Shown in pieces: positions 33,479-41,920 of a DNA stretch of 64,000 nt (position 1 is the stretch's first letter; each line of letters starts with the position of its first letter). Below the pieces are notes generated by a model that ran no database searches, was not told where the DNA came from, and saw only the letters and a program-made list of their open reading frames with translations. Location of the stretch: contig NZ_JAYGJQ010000002.1 in assembly GCF_035013165.1 (NCBI RefSeq), positions 992,001-1,056,000 of the forward strand. The letters are read 5' to 3'. A program made the translations under genes and the position numbers. Source of the DNA: Bacteriovorax sp. PP10 (GTDB lineage: Bacteria > Bdellovibrionota > Bacteriovoracia > Bacteriovoracales > Bacteriovoracaceae).

Positions 33479-35626
33479 ATGAGCAAAAATAAAATAAATC
33501 TTATCCCCATCATCTTAATACTCACTCTGTTTTTATCAGCGTGCTCTTTCCAAAAGAGTGTTGTTAATCAAACACCTAGTGATCAAAATAGGGTTATTGC
33601 CAACTCTGATTTAGAAATTCTGATTGATGAATTTAAAGGTTATGTTGATGCCAATCTGAGTGTTGAGCGCAAGCAGGAAATTAAGACAGTTCAGGAAAAT
33701 TTACTGAAGTACTTAATTGAGGCCACTGAGAGTACTGATGCTTATAAGATTAAGATCTATAGAGAAGCCAATAACTATTTCAATAAAGTCTATCCACTAG
33801 TTCTGCAAAATATTAGAAACGAAAAACTTGGAGTGAAAGAGTTTAACGTTATTAAGAAAGCACCTCTGTGGTCATTAAAAGAAGAGCTTCGCTACCTTAA
33901 TAAGGAAGCAGACTCTCTTCCTTCGCCAAAAGTTAAAATCGACCTGATTGAAGGTCTGACTCTTTTTTCTGAGATCTATAAAAATATCGATCAAGAGCAA
34001 AGAACACAAATGGGTGCTAACTACGAAACAACTGTTCAAAAATTTATGGGGCAGGAGTTTAACCTTCACCCAAGTTATGCTGAACTTGAAACTCTCGTTG
34101 AGGGGCAGGGAACAGAAGAGCAAAAAATTCTAAAAGTGATTAACCTGGTTGATTCAAAAATCAGTAAGCACGAAGCAAGAATCAGACATATCGGTTCAGA
34201 GATCGGAAAGAGCGGTCAGGTTGATATGAATAACCCTCAGATTAAAGTGGTTGTGTCTTTTATGGACTACTACTTTAATAAACTTCCAAGTGATGTTGTA
34301 AAAACTATTATGTCGGAGCTGGTGACTGGCGGAGCAAAACTTCCTGAAGAAGAAGTGATGAAAATCGTTTTCCAAAATACAGGTCCAGGCCTTGGAAAGG
34401 TTTTACAACAAATCGGAAAAGAAAAAGGTGTAGGGCCTGAGTTCTCAAAACTCACAGCGATCTTAGAGTCTTCTGGAAAAGAAGTTCCATTCCATTTAGT
34501 TGAAGAAGTCGTTAAGGGTGATAAAGGTGGATTTGAAGTTAGATCAATTGAGCCAAAGTCTGTGGGGACGGGAACAATTGCTCAGGTTAACAAAGCTACT
34601 ATTTGGGTTGATGATAAAGAGAAAGATGTTGCTTTAAGATTTTTAAAGCCGGGAGTCGCGGCCCGCTGTAAAGAAGACATCGCGATTTTAAGACAGTTCG
34701 TTCCTGATCATGAAGCATTATTTGCTCAACAGGGGATTGAAGATTTAAAAATGATGAGTACGCTGATTGATAGCGTGGAAAAATTCCTTAATGATGAAGT
34801 TGATTTAAGTGTTGCTGTTGAAAGACAGAAAAAAGCTTTTGAAGTTTATAACCGCACGGTAAAAGTTTCGGCAGATAAGTTCGACATGCTGGAAATGCGT
34901 GTACCGGAAGTTTATCTTCCACCTAATGGGAAATCGAATCTTCACGTGCAAGAGTTTGCAGCGGGGGGAGTAAAGTTTGCTAACTTAAAAGACAATGCTG
35001 TTAAAAAAGCAGTGGCCCAGGAAATGGTAAGAATGTGGTTTGAAGAAGCACTTTTTAGAAGTGGGTTCTTGAACGCCGATCTTCACCAGGGGAATTTTAG
35101 AGTTGTTCTGGTTGAAGAAAATAATAAAATTAAAATTCTTCTTTATGACTTTGGACTTTCTTCGACTTTATCAAAAGAAGAGCAAAGAGCATTCCTGCTA
35201 GTTGGTGCGGGTGCCTATATGAAGTCGTCAAAAACTCTGACGGACGGATTAATGGTATCGATGAATAGTGAAGACCCGGCACTTCGAGCGAAGTTACTCA
35301 AAGATATTAAAGCTGAAATGAAGGCCTATCCAAATAAGAAACCAGAAGACTGGGTTGTTTGGTGTGTTCAGAAAAACTACTTCGTCTCAGATAACCTTGG
35401 GGCCCTTGCTCGTGGATCGCTTTTATTAAAGCAGCTTCCGGAGAGTATGGGAGAGTCGGAAATGTTTAAGGATACGATCGTGAAGACAGCGCTTGCGAAC
35501 CTTGGTCACGCCATGGCCGATCGCGATTACGATTATCCGTTGACTAAAATAGACATGCTTAAGTTGGGTATTGCTCAATCAAAATCTTACTGCATTGATC
35601 TTATTAAGAAGTTTTTCGGAAACTAG
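33479..35626 (+). CDS. Lipoprotein with degenerate ABC1/UbiB kinase-like domain
   Basis: A 715-residue protein. The lipoprotein signal ends in the lipobox LSAC (Cys22). An N-terminal helical region of about 280 residues precedes an ABC1/UbiB-like domain. In it, the KxGQ element is VGPEFSKLTA (K324-L-T-A, Gln lost), the A-rich loop is GTGTIAQVNKA, and the beta-3 lysine position reads VALRFLKPG (Arg387). The catalytic loop NADLHQGN (Asp534, Asn539) and the metal-binding DFG (Asp557-Gly559) are intact. UbiB proteins are normally cytosolic or matrix-facing ATP users; a lipoprotein form would lie outside the cytoplasm, where ATP is scarce, and the Lys-to-Arg change argues for reduced or altered nucleotide chemistry. 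Substrate unknown. A sigma-28-like promoter drives it. Confidence 0.75.
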   Translation: MSKNKINLIPIILILTLFLSACSFQKSVVNQTPSDQNRVIANSDLEILIDEFKGYVDANLSVERKQEIKTVQENLLKYLIEATESTDAYKIKIYREANNYFNKVYPLVLQNIRNEKLGVKEFNVIKKAPLWSLKEELRYLNKEADSLPSPKVKIDLIEGLTLFSEIYKNIDQEQRTQMGANYETTVQKFMGQEFNLHPSYAELETLVEGQGTEEQKILKVINLVDSKISKHEARIRHIGSEIGKSGQVDMNNPQIKVVVSFMDYYFNKLPSDVVKTIMSELVTGGAKLPEEEVMKIVFQNTGPGLGKVLQQIGKEKGVGPEFSKLTAILESSGKEVPFHLVEEVVKGDKGGFEVRSIEPKSVGTGTIAQVNKATIWVDDKEKDVALRFLKPGVAARCKEDIAILRQFVPDHEALFAQQGIEDLKMMSTLIDSVEKFLNDEVDLSVAVERQKKAFEVYNRTVKVSADKFDMLEMRVPEVYLPPNGKSNLHVQEFAAGGVKFANLKDNAVKKAVAQEMVRMWFEEALFRSGFLNADLHQGNFRVVLVEENNKIKILLYDFGLSSTLSKEEQRAFLLVGAGAYMKSSKTLTDGLMVSMNSEDPALRAKLLKDIKAEMKAYPNKKPEDWVVWCVQKNYFVSDNLGALARGSLLLKQLPESMGESEMFKDTIVKTALANLGHAMADRDYDYPLTKIDMLKLGIAQSKSYCIDLIKKFFGN

Positions 35627-35628
35627 TA

Positions 35629-35634
35629 TATACT
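35629..35634 (+). promoter_or_regulatory. -10 box TATACT, leaderless promoter
   Basis: TATACT ends 6 nt before ATG 35641, after the stop of the preceding gene. The intervening bases are all T, with no Shine-Dalgarno. Confidence 0.5.
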
Positions 35635-35640
35635 TTTTTT

Positions 35641-36021
35641 ATGAACTCAAAAAATAAGATAAAAGTATTAGTAGTGGATGATGACAAAGGTTTGCTGGAG
35701 CTTTTTAAAGAAGGCCTGGAAGATCTTTCGTTTGATGTACTGACTGCTGAAAATGGTCTGGAAGCTAAGAAGCTCCTGGCCAGCAATAAAGATATTGATG
35801 GAATTGTCACTGACATTACGATGCCTGAAATGAATGGGGTTGAACTAGTGACTTACCTTCGCGGTGAAGACAATCAGATTCCAGTCTTTTTTATTACGGG
35901 TTATCAAGACTACTCTCGTGAAGTTTTAAACTCTTTTAGGCCAAAGGCCGTGATCTTCAAGCCGTTTGATATTGAAGAGGCTTCTTTGCTAATTAAGAAT
36001 CATTTTTTAAGAATGTCGTAA
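35641..36021 (+). CDS. Single-domain response regulator (REC only)
   Basis: A 126-residue receiver: KVLVVDDDKGLLELFKEGLED (acidic pocket), GIVTDITMPEMNGVELVTYL (phospho-acceptor Asp at about residue 61), VFFITGYQDYS (Thr) and KAVIFKPFDIEEA (Lys). It has no output domain. It lies 14 nt after the UbiB-like lipoprotein gene but appears to have its own leaderless promoter. A kinase partner is not adjacent. Confidence 0.85.
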   Translation: MNSKNKIKVLVVDDDKGLLELFKEGLEDLSFDVLTAENGLEAKKLLASNKDIDGIVTDITMPEMNGVELVTYLRGEDNQIPVFFITGYQDYSREVLNSFRPKAVIFKPFDIEEASLLIKNHFLRMS

Positions 36022-36022
36022 T

Positions 36023-36664
36023 CTATCGCCAGTAATCTTCGTGATAGTTGAAGTGGGCGATCGCTTTTACTTTTTGAAGATAATTATTCACGGCTTCGCT
36101 GAATCTAAATTCAGGCACCACATACATTCCCCACAAGTGAGCAGCAATCATGATATCCATGATAGTGAATTTATCACTTTTATAGAAAGGCCTTAATTCT
36201 GTAACAAGTTCATCTTCCAGAAGTTTCGCTAAATCATCAGCAAAGCTTTTTTGATTGTGAACCAGGTTTTTAAAAGGCCCGCGTTTTACTTCTTTTTTTG
36301 TTTGAAAATACTTTCTCGAACTCTCGTTAAATTCCGGAGTCCAAATCCAGTAGGGCATCGCCAGGTTGTGAACCAGAGCACCTGACTTATCAAGTAGTGG
36401 ATTGATCGCTTCAAGATTTTTTGCCAGCGCATCCCATCCAAGGAGGTTGTTTGTATCCTGTGCTTTTATAATGTCCAGGCTTTCATTCTGGGCCTTGCCG
36501 TCGTCGTACACAACAATTGGCAGCATCTTTTTACCAGTGAGCTTCACGGGCGTTTCTTCGTCGTCATAAGCGGTGACAATGGATTCGTATTTAGTTCCTA
36601 AAAAACCAAATCCTAATCGAACGCGGACGCAAAAAGGGCAATGTACATAGTGGTAAAGCTTCAT
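36023..36664 (-). CDS. grxB: Glutaredoxin 2 (GrxB-type)
   Basis: About 213 residues. MKLYHYVHCPFCVRVRLGFGFLG has the CPFC active site (Cys9, Cys12) and KKMLPIVVYDDGKAQNESLDIIK the cis-Pro and glutathione-binding elements; the C-terminal helical domain (from about residue 80) is GST-like. This is the E. coli GrxB architecture and length (215). It reduces disulfides with glutathione. The start is corrected from an upstream in-frame ATG (36700) to 36664 because TACAAT ends exactly 6 nt before it, and the longer form would run through the promoter. Confidence 0.9.
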   Translation of the reverse strand: MKLYHYVHCPFCVRVRLGFGFLGTKYESIVTAYDDEETPVKLTGKKMLPIVVYDDGKAQNESLDIIKAQDTNNLLGWDALAKNLEAINPLLDKSGALVHNLAMPYWIWTPEFNESSRKYFQTKKEVKRGPFKNLVHNQKSFADDLAKLLEDELVTELRPFYKSDKFTIMDIMIAAHLWGMYVVPEFRFSEAVNNYLQKVKAIAHFNYHEDYWR

Positions 36665-36670
36665 GACGCT

Positions 36671-36700
36671 ATTGTACTGCATATTGGGCGTGACAATCAA
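36671..36700 (-). promoter_or_regulatory. Leaderless promoter TTGATT-N18-TACAAT
   Basis: Reverse-strand TTGATT (36700 to 36695), an 18-nt spacer and TACAAT (36676 to 36671), followed by six bases and the grxB ATG (36664). Confidence 0.55.
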
Positions 36701-36724
36701 ATATTAATTGATCACCATAGTCCA

Positions 36725-38035
36725 ATGAGAAAAATTACTCCGGAGCTTAACTCACTATTTTGGACTCAATTATATGGCGCTTTAAACGACAACCTTTTTA
36801 AGAGCGCGTTGGTTATTTTAATTGCCTATAAAAATATTAGTTTGTTTGGCGTTAACTCTGCTTCAATGGTGGCGTTGTGCGGTGGTGTGTTTATCCTGCC
36901 TTTCTTCTTTCTTTCGGCGACCAGCGGGCAGTTAGCAGATAAGCTGGATAAAGTCTGGCTTACTCATCGAATTAAAGAAGCAGAAGTTTTGATGGCCGTG
37001 CTTGGATGCATCGGAATTATTTTTCAGAATTACTACATCATGCTTTTTGTACTTTTCTTACTCGGTCTGCAGGCCACATTCTTTGGGCCGATTAAATACT
37101 CACTAATTCCTCATTACACTTCTAAAGATCAATTGATCTTTGCCAATGCCATGGTGAGCTCCGGAACATTCGTCGCGATTTTGATCGGGACTATTATCGG
37201 AGGTGTCGCCGCTGGTTTTCAAAATAACTATTGGCCTTTAATTGCCGTGTTATTAATCGTGGCCTACTTGGGCTTGCATTATGCTAAAAAACTTCCGCTG
37301 GAAAATATCAATGTTGAAGAAAGAGCAGCGATCGTTGTCGACTGGAATTTTTTCACTTCAACTCGCGATATTTTAAAATTGATTTTTCAGAGTCCAATGA
37401 TTGCACTTTTGATTGTTGGTCTTTCATGGTTTTGGTTTATGGGAGCAGGACTGCTTTCAATTCTTCCTTTGATTGCCAAAAATGTTTTCAACGGAAATGA
37501 AAATGTCGCAACCATGATGCTTTTTACATTCACTATCGGAATGGGAGTAGGTCCTTTTTTACTTGAGAAAATCACGAAAGGAAAAGTCCGTCGTTGGGTT
37601 ATCCCGTTAAGTTTAATTGCCATGACGCTTTTTATTTTTGATTTATCATTTGTTATTAAAGCATCGTCTAAAGCAAGTTTTCTTCTTTCTATCGGTGAAT
37701 CCATTTCAGTGAGAGACTTCTTTAAATTAAATTCAAGTGCTCGCGTGATCTTCGATTTATTCATGCTGTCTCTTTTTGGTGGGATGTTCACTGTCCCTCA
37801 GTTTGCTGAACTTCAAAGAGTCACAAAAGAGTCGGAACTCTCAAGAGTAGTGGCAGGAAATAACGTGATCAACGCACTGGCCATGGTGAGTGTTTCTATC
37901 CTGCTTATGATTTTTCATCAGCAAAAATTAAGTCTTTCAACAATTCTGTCCTTATTAGGTTTTTTAAATATCCTGATGTGCCTGGGACTGGTGTATTTTT
38001 ACAAAGAAGAATTTAATAAGTTCTGGAGGTTCTAA
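36725..38035 (+). CDS. lplT: LplT-like MFS lysophospholipid transporter
   Basis: A 436-residue polytopic protein. The start ITPELNSLFWTQLYGALNDNLFKSALVIL and the loop ATSGQLADKLDK, then GLQATFFGPIKYSLIPHYTSKDQLIFANA, are the signature of the LplT branch of the MFS, which flips lysophospholipids inward. In some bacteria this is fused to an acyltransferase/acyl-ACP synthetase (Aas); here only the transporter is present and no acyltransferase follows. The start is set at ATG 36725 (an in-frame ATG 36641 would cross the divergent grxB start region). It slightly exceeds the E. coli protein (397). Confidence 0.85.
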   Translation: MRKITPELNSLFWTQLYGALNDNLFKSALVILIAYKNISLFGVNSASMVALCGGVFILPFFFLSATSGQLADKLDKVWLTHRIKEAEVLMAVLGCIGIIFQNYYIMLFVLFLLGLQATFFGPIKYSLIPHYTSKDQLIFANAMVSSGTFVAILIGTIIGGVAAGFQNNYWPLIAVLLIVAYLGLHYAKKLPLENINVEERAAIVVDWNFFTSTRDILKLIFQSPMIALLIVGLSWFWFMGAGLLSILPLIAKNVFNGNENVATMMLFTFTIGMGVGPFLLEKITKGKVRRWVIPLSLIAMTLFIFDLSFVIKASSKASFLLSIGESISVRDFFKLNSSARVIFDLFMLSLFGGMFTVPQFAELQRVTKESELSRVVAGNNVINALAMVSVSILLMIFHQQKLSLSTILSLLGFLNILMCLGLVYFYKEEFNKFWRF

Positions 38036-38482
38036 TTGAGTCTGCATAAAGCGATTATCGTCGATCTGGACGGAACTCTTTGTGATGTTGAACACAGAGT
38101 TCATCATGTGAGATCCAAACCAAAAAACTGGAGTGCGTTTAATCAAGCAATGGACCAGGATAAACCATACTTCTGGTGTATCGAACTTATTGCAGCGATG
38201 CAGGCACGTGGGTATAGAGTTTACTTTGTAACAGGACGCGATGAAAACTTTCGTGAGATGACAACGGCCTGGCTTAAATTTCACAATGTCTCTTATGATG
38301 AACTTTACATGAGAGCGGATCAGGATTTCCGCGAAGACTCTGAAGTCAAAGAGGAAATTTACCTCGCTCATATTGAGAAAAACTCTCAAGTATTATTTGT
38401 CGTCGACGATAGAAGAAGTGTTGTAGAGCGCTGGAGAAAACTAGGGCTTACATGCCTTCAATGTGCTCCTGGCGATTTTTAG
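38036..38482 (+). CDS. HAD-family phosphatase, PNKP-like
   Basis: A 148-residue protein. HKAIIVDLDGTLCDVEHRVHHV is HAD motif I (DxDGT), YRVYFVTGRDENFREMTTAWL is motif II (Thr), and LFVVDDRRSVVERWRKLG provides motif IV. The arrangement and size match the polynucleotide-kinase 3'-phosphatase-like domain of bacterial and phage proteins. Substrate uncertain. TTG start right behind the transporter stop with GGAGG about 6 nt before it, so it is probably co-transcribed with lplT. Confidence 0.82.
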   Translation: MSLHKAIIVDLDGTLCDVEHRVHHVRSKPKNWSAFNQAMDQDKPYFWCIELIAAMQARGYRVYFVTGRDENFREMTTAWLKFHNVSYDELYMRADQDFREDSEVKEEIYLAHIEKNSQVLFVVDDRRSVVERWRKLGLTCLQCAPGDF

Positions 38483-38503
38483 GAAATCTTAAATTCTAAT
38501 TCG

Positions 38504-38509
38504 TATAAT
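38504..38509 (+). promoter_or_regulatory. -10 box TATAAT upstream of the 47-codon ORF
   Basis: A perfect TATAAT at 38504-38509; transcription would start near 38516, leaving a leader of about 39 nt before ATG 38555. The -35 is unclear. Confidence 0.4.
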
Positions 38510-38554
38510 TCCCATGATAGAAATTCACGTCCATTAACCCATAAAAAGGATTTT

Positions 38555-38698
38555 ATGATGGCGATGAATTCAATGTTTCTATTCCCCAATTGGCCGCTAT
38601 CACAACTTGGTGACGCAGAGGACTTTGTAGAACTTCTGACACTCAAGAAAATGTTTTTTAATTGGTTAATTTCCCATATTCGTTTAATCTATTCCTAG
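38555..38698 (+). CDS. Small ORF, 47 codons, unknown function
   Basis: ATG 38555 is preceded by a good site AAAAGGA (38544-38550) 4 nt upstream, and a perfect TATAAT box lies about 46 nt upstream. The frame ends at TAG 38696. The product begins with four methionines in the first seven residues, then SMFLFPNWPLSQLGD, an acidic stretch and a basic, aromatic C-terminus (FFNWLISHIRLIYS). The short length and the C-terminal amphipathic segment suggest a membrane-active or regulatory peptide; this is inference. It fills the 253-bp gap between two recognised genes. Confidence 0.5.
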   Translation: MMAMNSMFLFPNWPLSQLGDAEDFVELLTLKKMFFNWLISHIRLIYS

Positions 38699-38735
38699 AT
38701 TAATCATCAGTTCAAAAATGCTAAGGAAGGTATTC

Positions 38736-39440
38736 ATGAAAAAAACATCACTTTTATTATTGGTAGTGGTCGCTCTTGTTGGTTGTAAAGCAAGTGAAAC
38801 CAAAAAAGATCCTGAAGTCGGCGGAAGGATTGGTTTAATCACTGTACCAAAAGAAAGAAACTACACAGCTTCTGAATTAGTTATTGGAAGAAGAATTTGT
38901 GCTGCTCTAAAAAATAAGCGCACATTATTTGATTCGTTAACAAATATGCAAGAGCAGTTTCGTTTTAGAGGCGAGCTAAAAAACTGTGACAGTACAATCA
39001 TTTACGGACAGACAGAATTCACAGCAGCGATTTCAAATGTTAGCTCAACTGAATTCGAATATGTTGCTACAACAAATAGAACAAATTATTTCAAAGACGT
39101 TGTGACTGATCAAAATGGAGCAATGAGAGCTCTTTGTGATTCTCTTGCGACGACAGATTCAATTTCAAATACAACATTAAGTGGAAGTTCATACCTGACT
39201 ATTAGTTTAATGATCAGTGAAGGGTACGACCGATTTGAAGTAGCGAAACAATCAAGAGATTCAGCAGGGAATTATAATCTTGTAAGCGGTGAAGCGGTTT
39301 CTGTGATTACACAGAAGACTCAAGCAGCAGAGAAGTTCTTTGGAGTTGAAAAAGGTCGCGTAAGATACAGCGCTTGTTCAGGATCAAAAGACTACTCTGC
39401 TGTTGGACAAACTTGGTTGACGGCACTCACTTCTTTTTAA
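38736..39440 (+). CDS. Lipoprotein of unknown function
   Basis: About 234 residues. MKKTSLLLLVVVALVGCKAS is a lipoprotein signal with Cys17. The mature part has a basic/Ser-Thr-rich central region, a TNMQEQFRFRGELKNCDSTIIYG segment and C-terminal GRVRYSACSGSKDYSAVGQTWLTAL with two cysteines. No family recognised. The start is placed at 38736 because AAGGAAGG sits at 38723-38730; the earlier in-frame ATG 38718 would lie upstream of it. It converges on tkt with a 4-nt TTAA stop overlap. Confidence 0.68.
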   Translation: MKKTSLLLLVVVALVGCKASETKKDPEVGGRIGLITVPKERNYTASELVIGRRICAALKNKRTLFDSLTNMQEQFRFRGELKNCDSTIIYGQTEFTAAISNVSSTEFEYVATTNRTNYFKDVVTDQNGAMRALCDSLATTDSISNTTLSGSSYLTISLMISEGYDRFEVAKQSRDSAGNYNLVSGEAVSVITQKTQAAEKFFGVEKGRVRYSACSGSKDYSAVGQTWLTALTSF

Positions 39441-41431
39441 GAAAGTGAGTGGTACGCCTTAACGATTCCAGAAGCACTTAAATCAAAACGAGCATAAAGC
39501 TGGTCTGCCTTATAAGCAGACTGGCCGAACTCTCCGCCAATTCCTAAACTCTTTACTTTAAAATCTACACCATTCATTTTTAGTGCATGAACGATCATTG
39601 ATCCCATTCCGTTTAGAACCTGGTGGTCTTCGATTGTAATTAATTTACCTTTTGTTTTAGCAAGAGATGCCTTTAATGTTTCAACGTCTACGTGGTTAAC
39701 GTGAGAGTGGTTAACAACTAAAGCTTTCACACCAGCAGCTTCTAATTCTTTTGCTGCTGCAAGAGCTTTTCCAACCATCGGTCCAGCTGCAACGATCGTT
39801 ACATCAGATCCTTCAGTTAAAATATTAGCTTTGTTCCAAGTGTATTTTACACCGTCAACATAACTTACCGGGTGATTTTCTCTTCCTAAAAAGAACACAG
39901 TTGAGTTGGGAGTCTTTCCAGCTTCACGGTCTTTTGCAAAAGTCGTAATCGCTTCGTACATAAGAGCTTCTGCTTCACTTGATGAAGAGCAGTTTACAAC
40001 GTTCATGTGTGGAATAGATGAAAGAGCTGCAAAGTATGTTGTCGCCTGGTGAGAAGCTCCATCAGCAGCATCCTGGAAACCAGTGTGCGAGAATAATGCG
40101 ATAACCGGACCTTCAGATAATCCTGCCATGATGAATGGAAGATTTCCTTTTGTGATACCAAATTGTGCGAATGTATCAACGATAGGAATTAATCCTACTT
40201 TTGATAAACCGATGGCCGTTGAAACCATGTTTGATTCAGCGATACCGATATCGATGTAGTGATCAGGGAATTCTTTATGGAAAGCTTTGATACCTGTTGA
40301 GCTTTGTAGATCTGAAGAGATTGAGAAAACAGGGAAGCCTTCTTTAGCTGCTTTGATTACTGCGCGAGCAAAACCATCTTGAACTTTTTCAGACTTAGGT
40401 CCTGCTGCTCCAGCTTCTTTCGGAGCTGGTTTTGATTTCATGATTTCTTCTGCCCAGTTAACAAATTCAGCTGGAGCTTCACCGTTATAAATTTCTTTTA
40501 CGAATGCTACAAACTTATCGTCGTAAGCAGCTAGGGGATAACCATGTCCACCACTTGCTGATTCAACAGTTGCTTTGTTTCCGAAACCTTTTGTTGTTTT
40601 ACAAACAAGAGCGATTGGTTTTGTAGAATCTGCTTTCGCGTCTTCAACTGCTTTTTCAATAGCAGAGTAAACTTTTTGAATGTCTTGCCCTTCTTGAACG
40701 CGAACAAGTTTCCATCCAAGAGTTTCAAGAGAATTAAATGTTGGCTCCATTGAAAAAGAGTCAGCATCAATTCTTCCACCAAGCTTTGTGTTGTTATCAG
40801 AAATGATAAGCACGAATGGATTCATTTTATTTTTTGAAGCAAGACCTGGAATAGCAGCGAAAGATTCTTTTGCTTCTCCTTCCATTGCTCCACCGTCAGA
40901 TAGAGTACAAATTGTTACGCGATTGTTTCCAACAATTTTATCGGCCATAGCAAGACCTTGTGCTTGAGGAACACCAGATCCAAGTGGACCGTTAGAAATG
41001 AAAACACCTTCCGGGTTTAAGTGAGCTTCACCGTGACCTGTAAGTTTACTTTCGATACTTCTGAATTTGCGAAGGTCTTCAAAAGTTAAATTATCAAATC
41101 CGTAGTTCGCGCGAAGAGCGTAGACACCGTTTTCAGTGTGGCCAGCATCGTTTACGAAATGAAAATTTTCATGCCAAGCTTTCGTTGTATCTTTGAACAT
41201 TAGTGCGTGAGTTGCTGACATAATTTCAGCGAAGGCAGCAGGGCCTCCCCAGTGGCAAGCAGCTCCACCAATCGTTGCATGTTGATTCATTAGAGCAACT
41301 AGTGCGCGAGTTGCACGAGGGTCACCAACGATAACGTCAGTTCCTTTCGCATCTTTTACAGTAAGAGCGTATTTTGGAGATTGTTTAGGAGTGGGTGCAA
41401 GTTTGTTCTTTAAGTTAAGCGCCTTAATCAT
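39437..41431 (-). CDS. tkt: Transketolase
   Basis: A 664-residue TPP enzyme. The N-terminal part has GDPRATRALVALMNQHATIGGAACHWGGPAAFAEI, HLNPEGVFISNGPLGSGVPQAQGLAMA and the TPP motif region CTLSDGGAMEGEAKE (GDG-like: SDGGxMEGE) with ISDNNTKLGG. The second half contains ESNMVSTAIGLSKVGLIPIVDTFAQFGITKGN and the C-terminal domain. The order and length are those of single-chain transketolases, the pentose-phosphate enzyme transferring two-carbon units. GAGGAG before the ATG supports the start. The TPP motif SDGG rather than GDG with Glu is noted but not damaging. Confidence 0.9.
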   Translation of the reverse strand: MIKALNLKNKLAPTPKQSPKYALTVKDAKGTDVIVGDPRATRALVALMNQHATIGGAACHWGGPAAFAEIMSATHALMFKDTTKAWHENFHFVNDAGHTENGVYALRANYGFDNLTFEDLRKFRSIESKLTGHGEAHLNPEGVFISNGPLGSGVPQAQGLAMADKIVGNNRVTICTLSDGGAMEGEAKESFAAIPGLASKNKMNPFVLIISDNNTKLGGRIDADSFSMEPTFNSLETLGWKLVRVQEGQDIQKVYSAIEKAVEDAKADSTKPIALVCKTTKGFGNKATVESASGGHGYPLAAYDDKFVAFVKEIYNGEAPAEFVNWAEEIMKSKPAPKEAGAAGPKSEKVQDGFARAVIKAAKEGFPVFSISSDLQSSTGIKAFHKEFPDHYIDIGIAESNMVSTAIGLSKVGLIPIVDTFAQFGITKGNLPFIMAGLSEGPVIALFSHTGFQDAADGASHQATTYFAALSSIPHMNVVNCSSSSEAEALMYEAITTFAKDREAGKTPNSTVFFLGRENHPVSYVDGVKYTWNKANILTEGSDVTIVAAGPMVGKALAAAKELEAAGVKALVVNHSHVNHVDVETLKASLAKTKGKLITIEDHQVLNGMGSMIVHALKMNGVDFKVKSLGIGGEFGQSAYKADQLYARFDLSASGIVKAYHSLS

Positions 41432-41592
41432 TCAGATCTCCTCGGGGTGTGTTTGATAAAAATTTGTACAAGCATAGCAAATCTTTGTGGCAATTTTTAG
41501 AACTATTTCCTACGATTTTTTATGCTTAGGGCCTAAAACTAAAGTGGATACCCCTGAATCTACTCGGCTTACAGTGAAAACCCCAAAAAACC

Positions 41593-41619
41593 TTAAGAAT
41601 ATCCGTCAGATGACGATAA
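41593..41619 (+). promoter_or_regulatory. Sigma-28 (FliA)-like promoter, weak -35
   Basis: TTAAGAAT (41593-41600), 11 nt and GACGATAA (41612-41619, 7 of 8 to the FliA -10). It precedes the small zinc-binding-like gene at 41641. Confidence 0.35.
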
Positions 41620-41640
41620 AATCTATTGTGAGGTATTGAT

Positions 41641-41895
41641 ATGTGCGAAATTTGTAAATCTGAAGGGAAAGACTATCGTTTTGTTAATGGTGCAAAAGAC
41701 CTTTTAACGACTCAGCAACTTTACAAAGTTTATAAGAACTCTGTTGCCCCAGTGCGTTTATGTTACATCCACAGCATCGAGCTTTTCATGATCGGAGAAA
41801 CCAGATTTCTCCGCGAGCATTTATCCTTTGCGCGTGCCTTAGCAACGCGGTCAAAAAAATTATCTGCAGTGGCCGACTCTCCATTTGGCTTTTAG
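41641..41895 (+). CDS. Small CxxC/CxxH protein, putative zinc-binding
   Basis: An 84-residue soluble protein. MCEICKSEG gives Cys2 and Cys5; VRLCYIHSIELF gives Cys41 and His44, a C-x2-C...C-x2-H set that could bind one zinc. The remainder is helical and basic (FLREHLSFARALATRSKKL). No family recognised. A GAGG site 7-8 nt upstream supports the ATG start. A sigma-28-like element upstream and a stand-alone gene position suggest separate expression. Confidence 0.6.
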   Translation: MCEICKSEGKDYRFVNGAKDLLTTQQLYKVYKNSVAPVRLCYIHSIELFMIGETRFLREHLSFARALATRSKKLSAVADSPFGF

Positions 41896-41914
41896 TACCA
41901 GCGAGAGTTAAAAT
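41885..41914 (+). promoter_or_regulatory. Leaderless promoter TTGGCT-N18-TAAAAT
   Basis: TTGGCT (41885-41890), 18 nt and TAAAAT (41909-41914), with exactly 6 nt before ATG 41921. No Shine-Dalgarno in between. The -35 lies at the end of the preceding gene. Confidence 0.5.
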
Positions 41915-41920
41915 ACCTCT

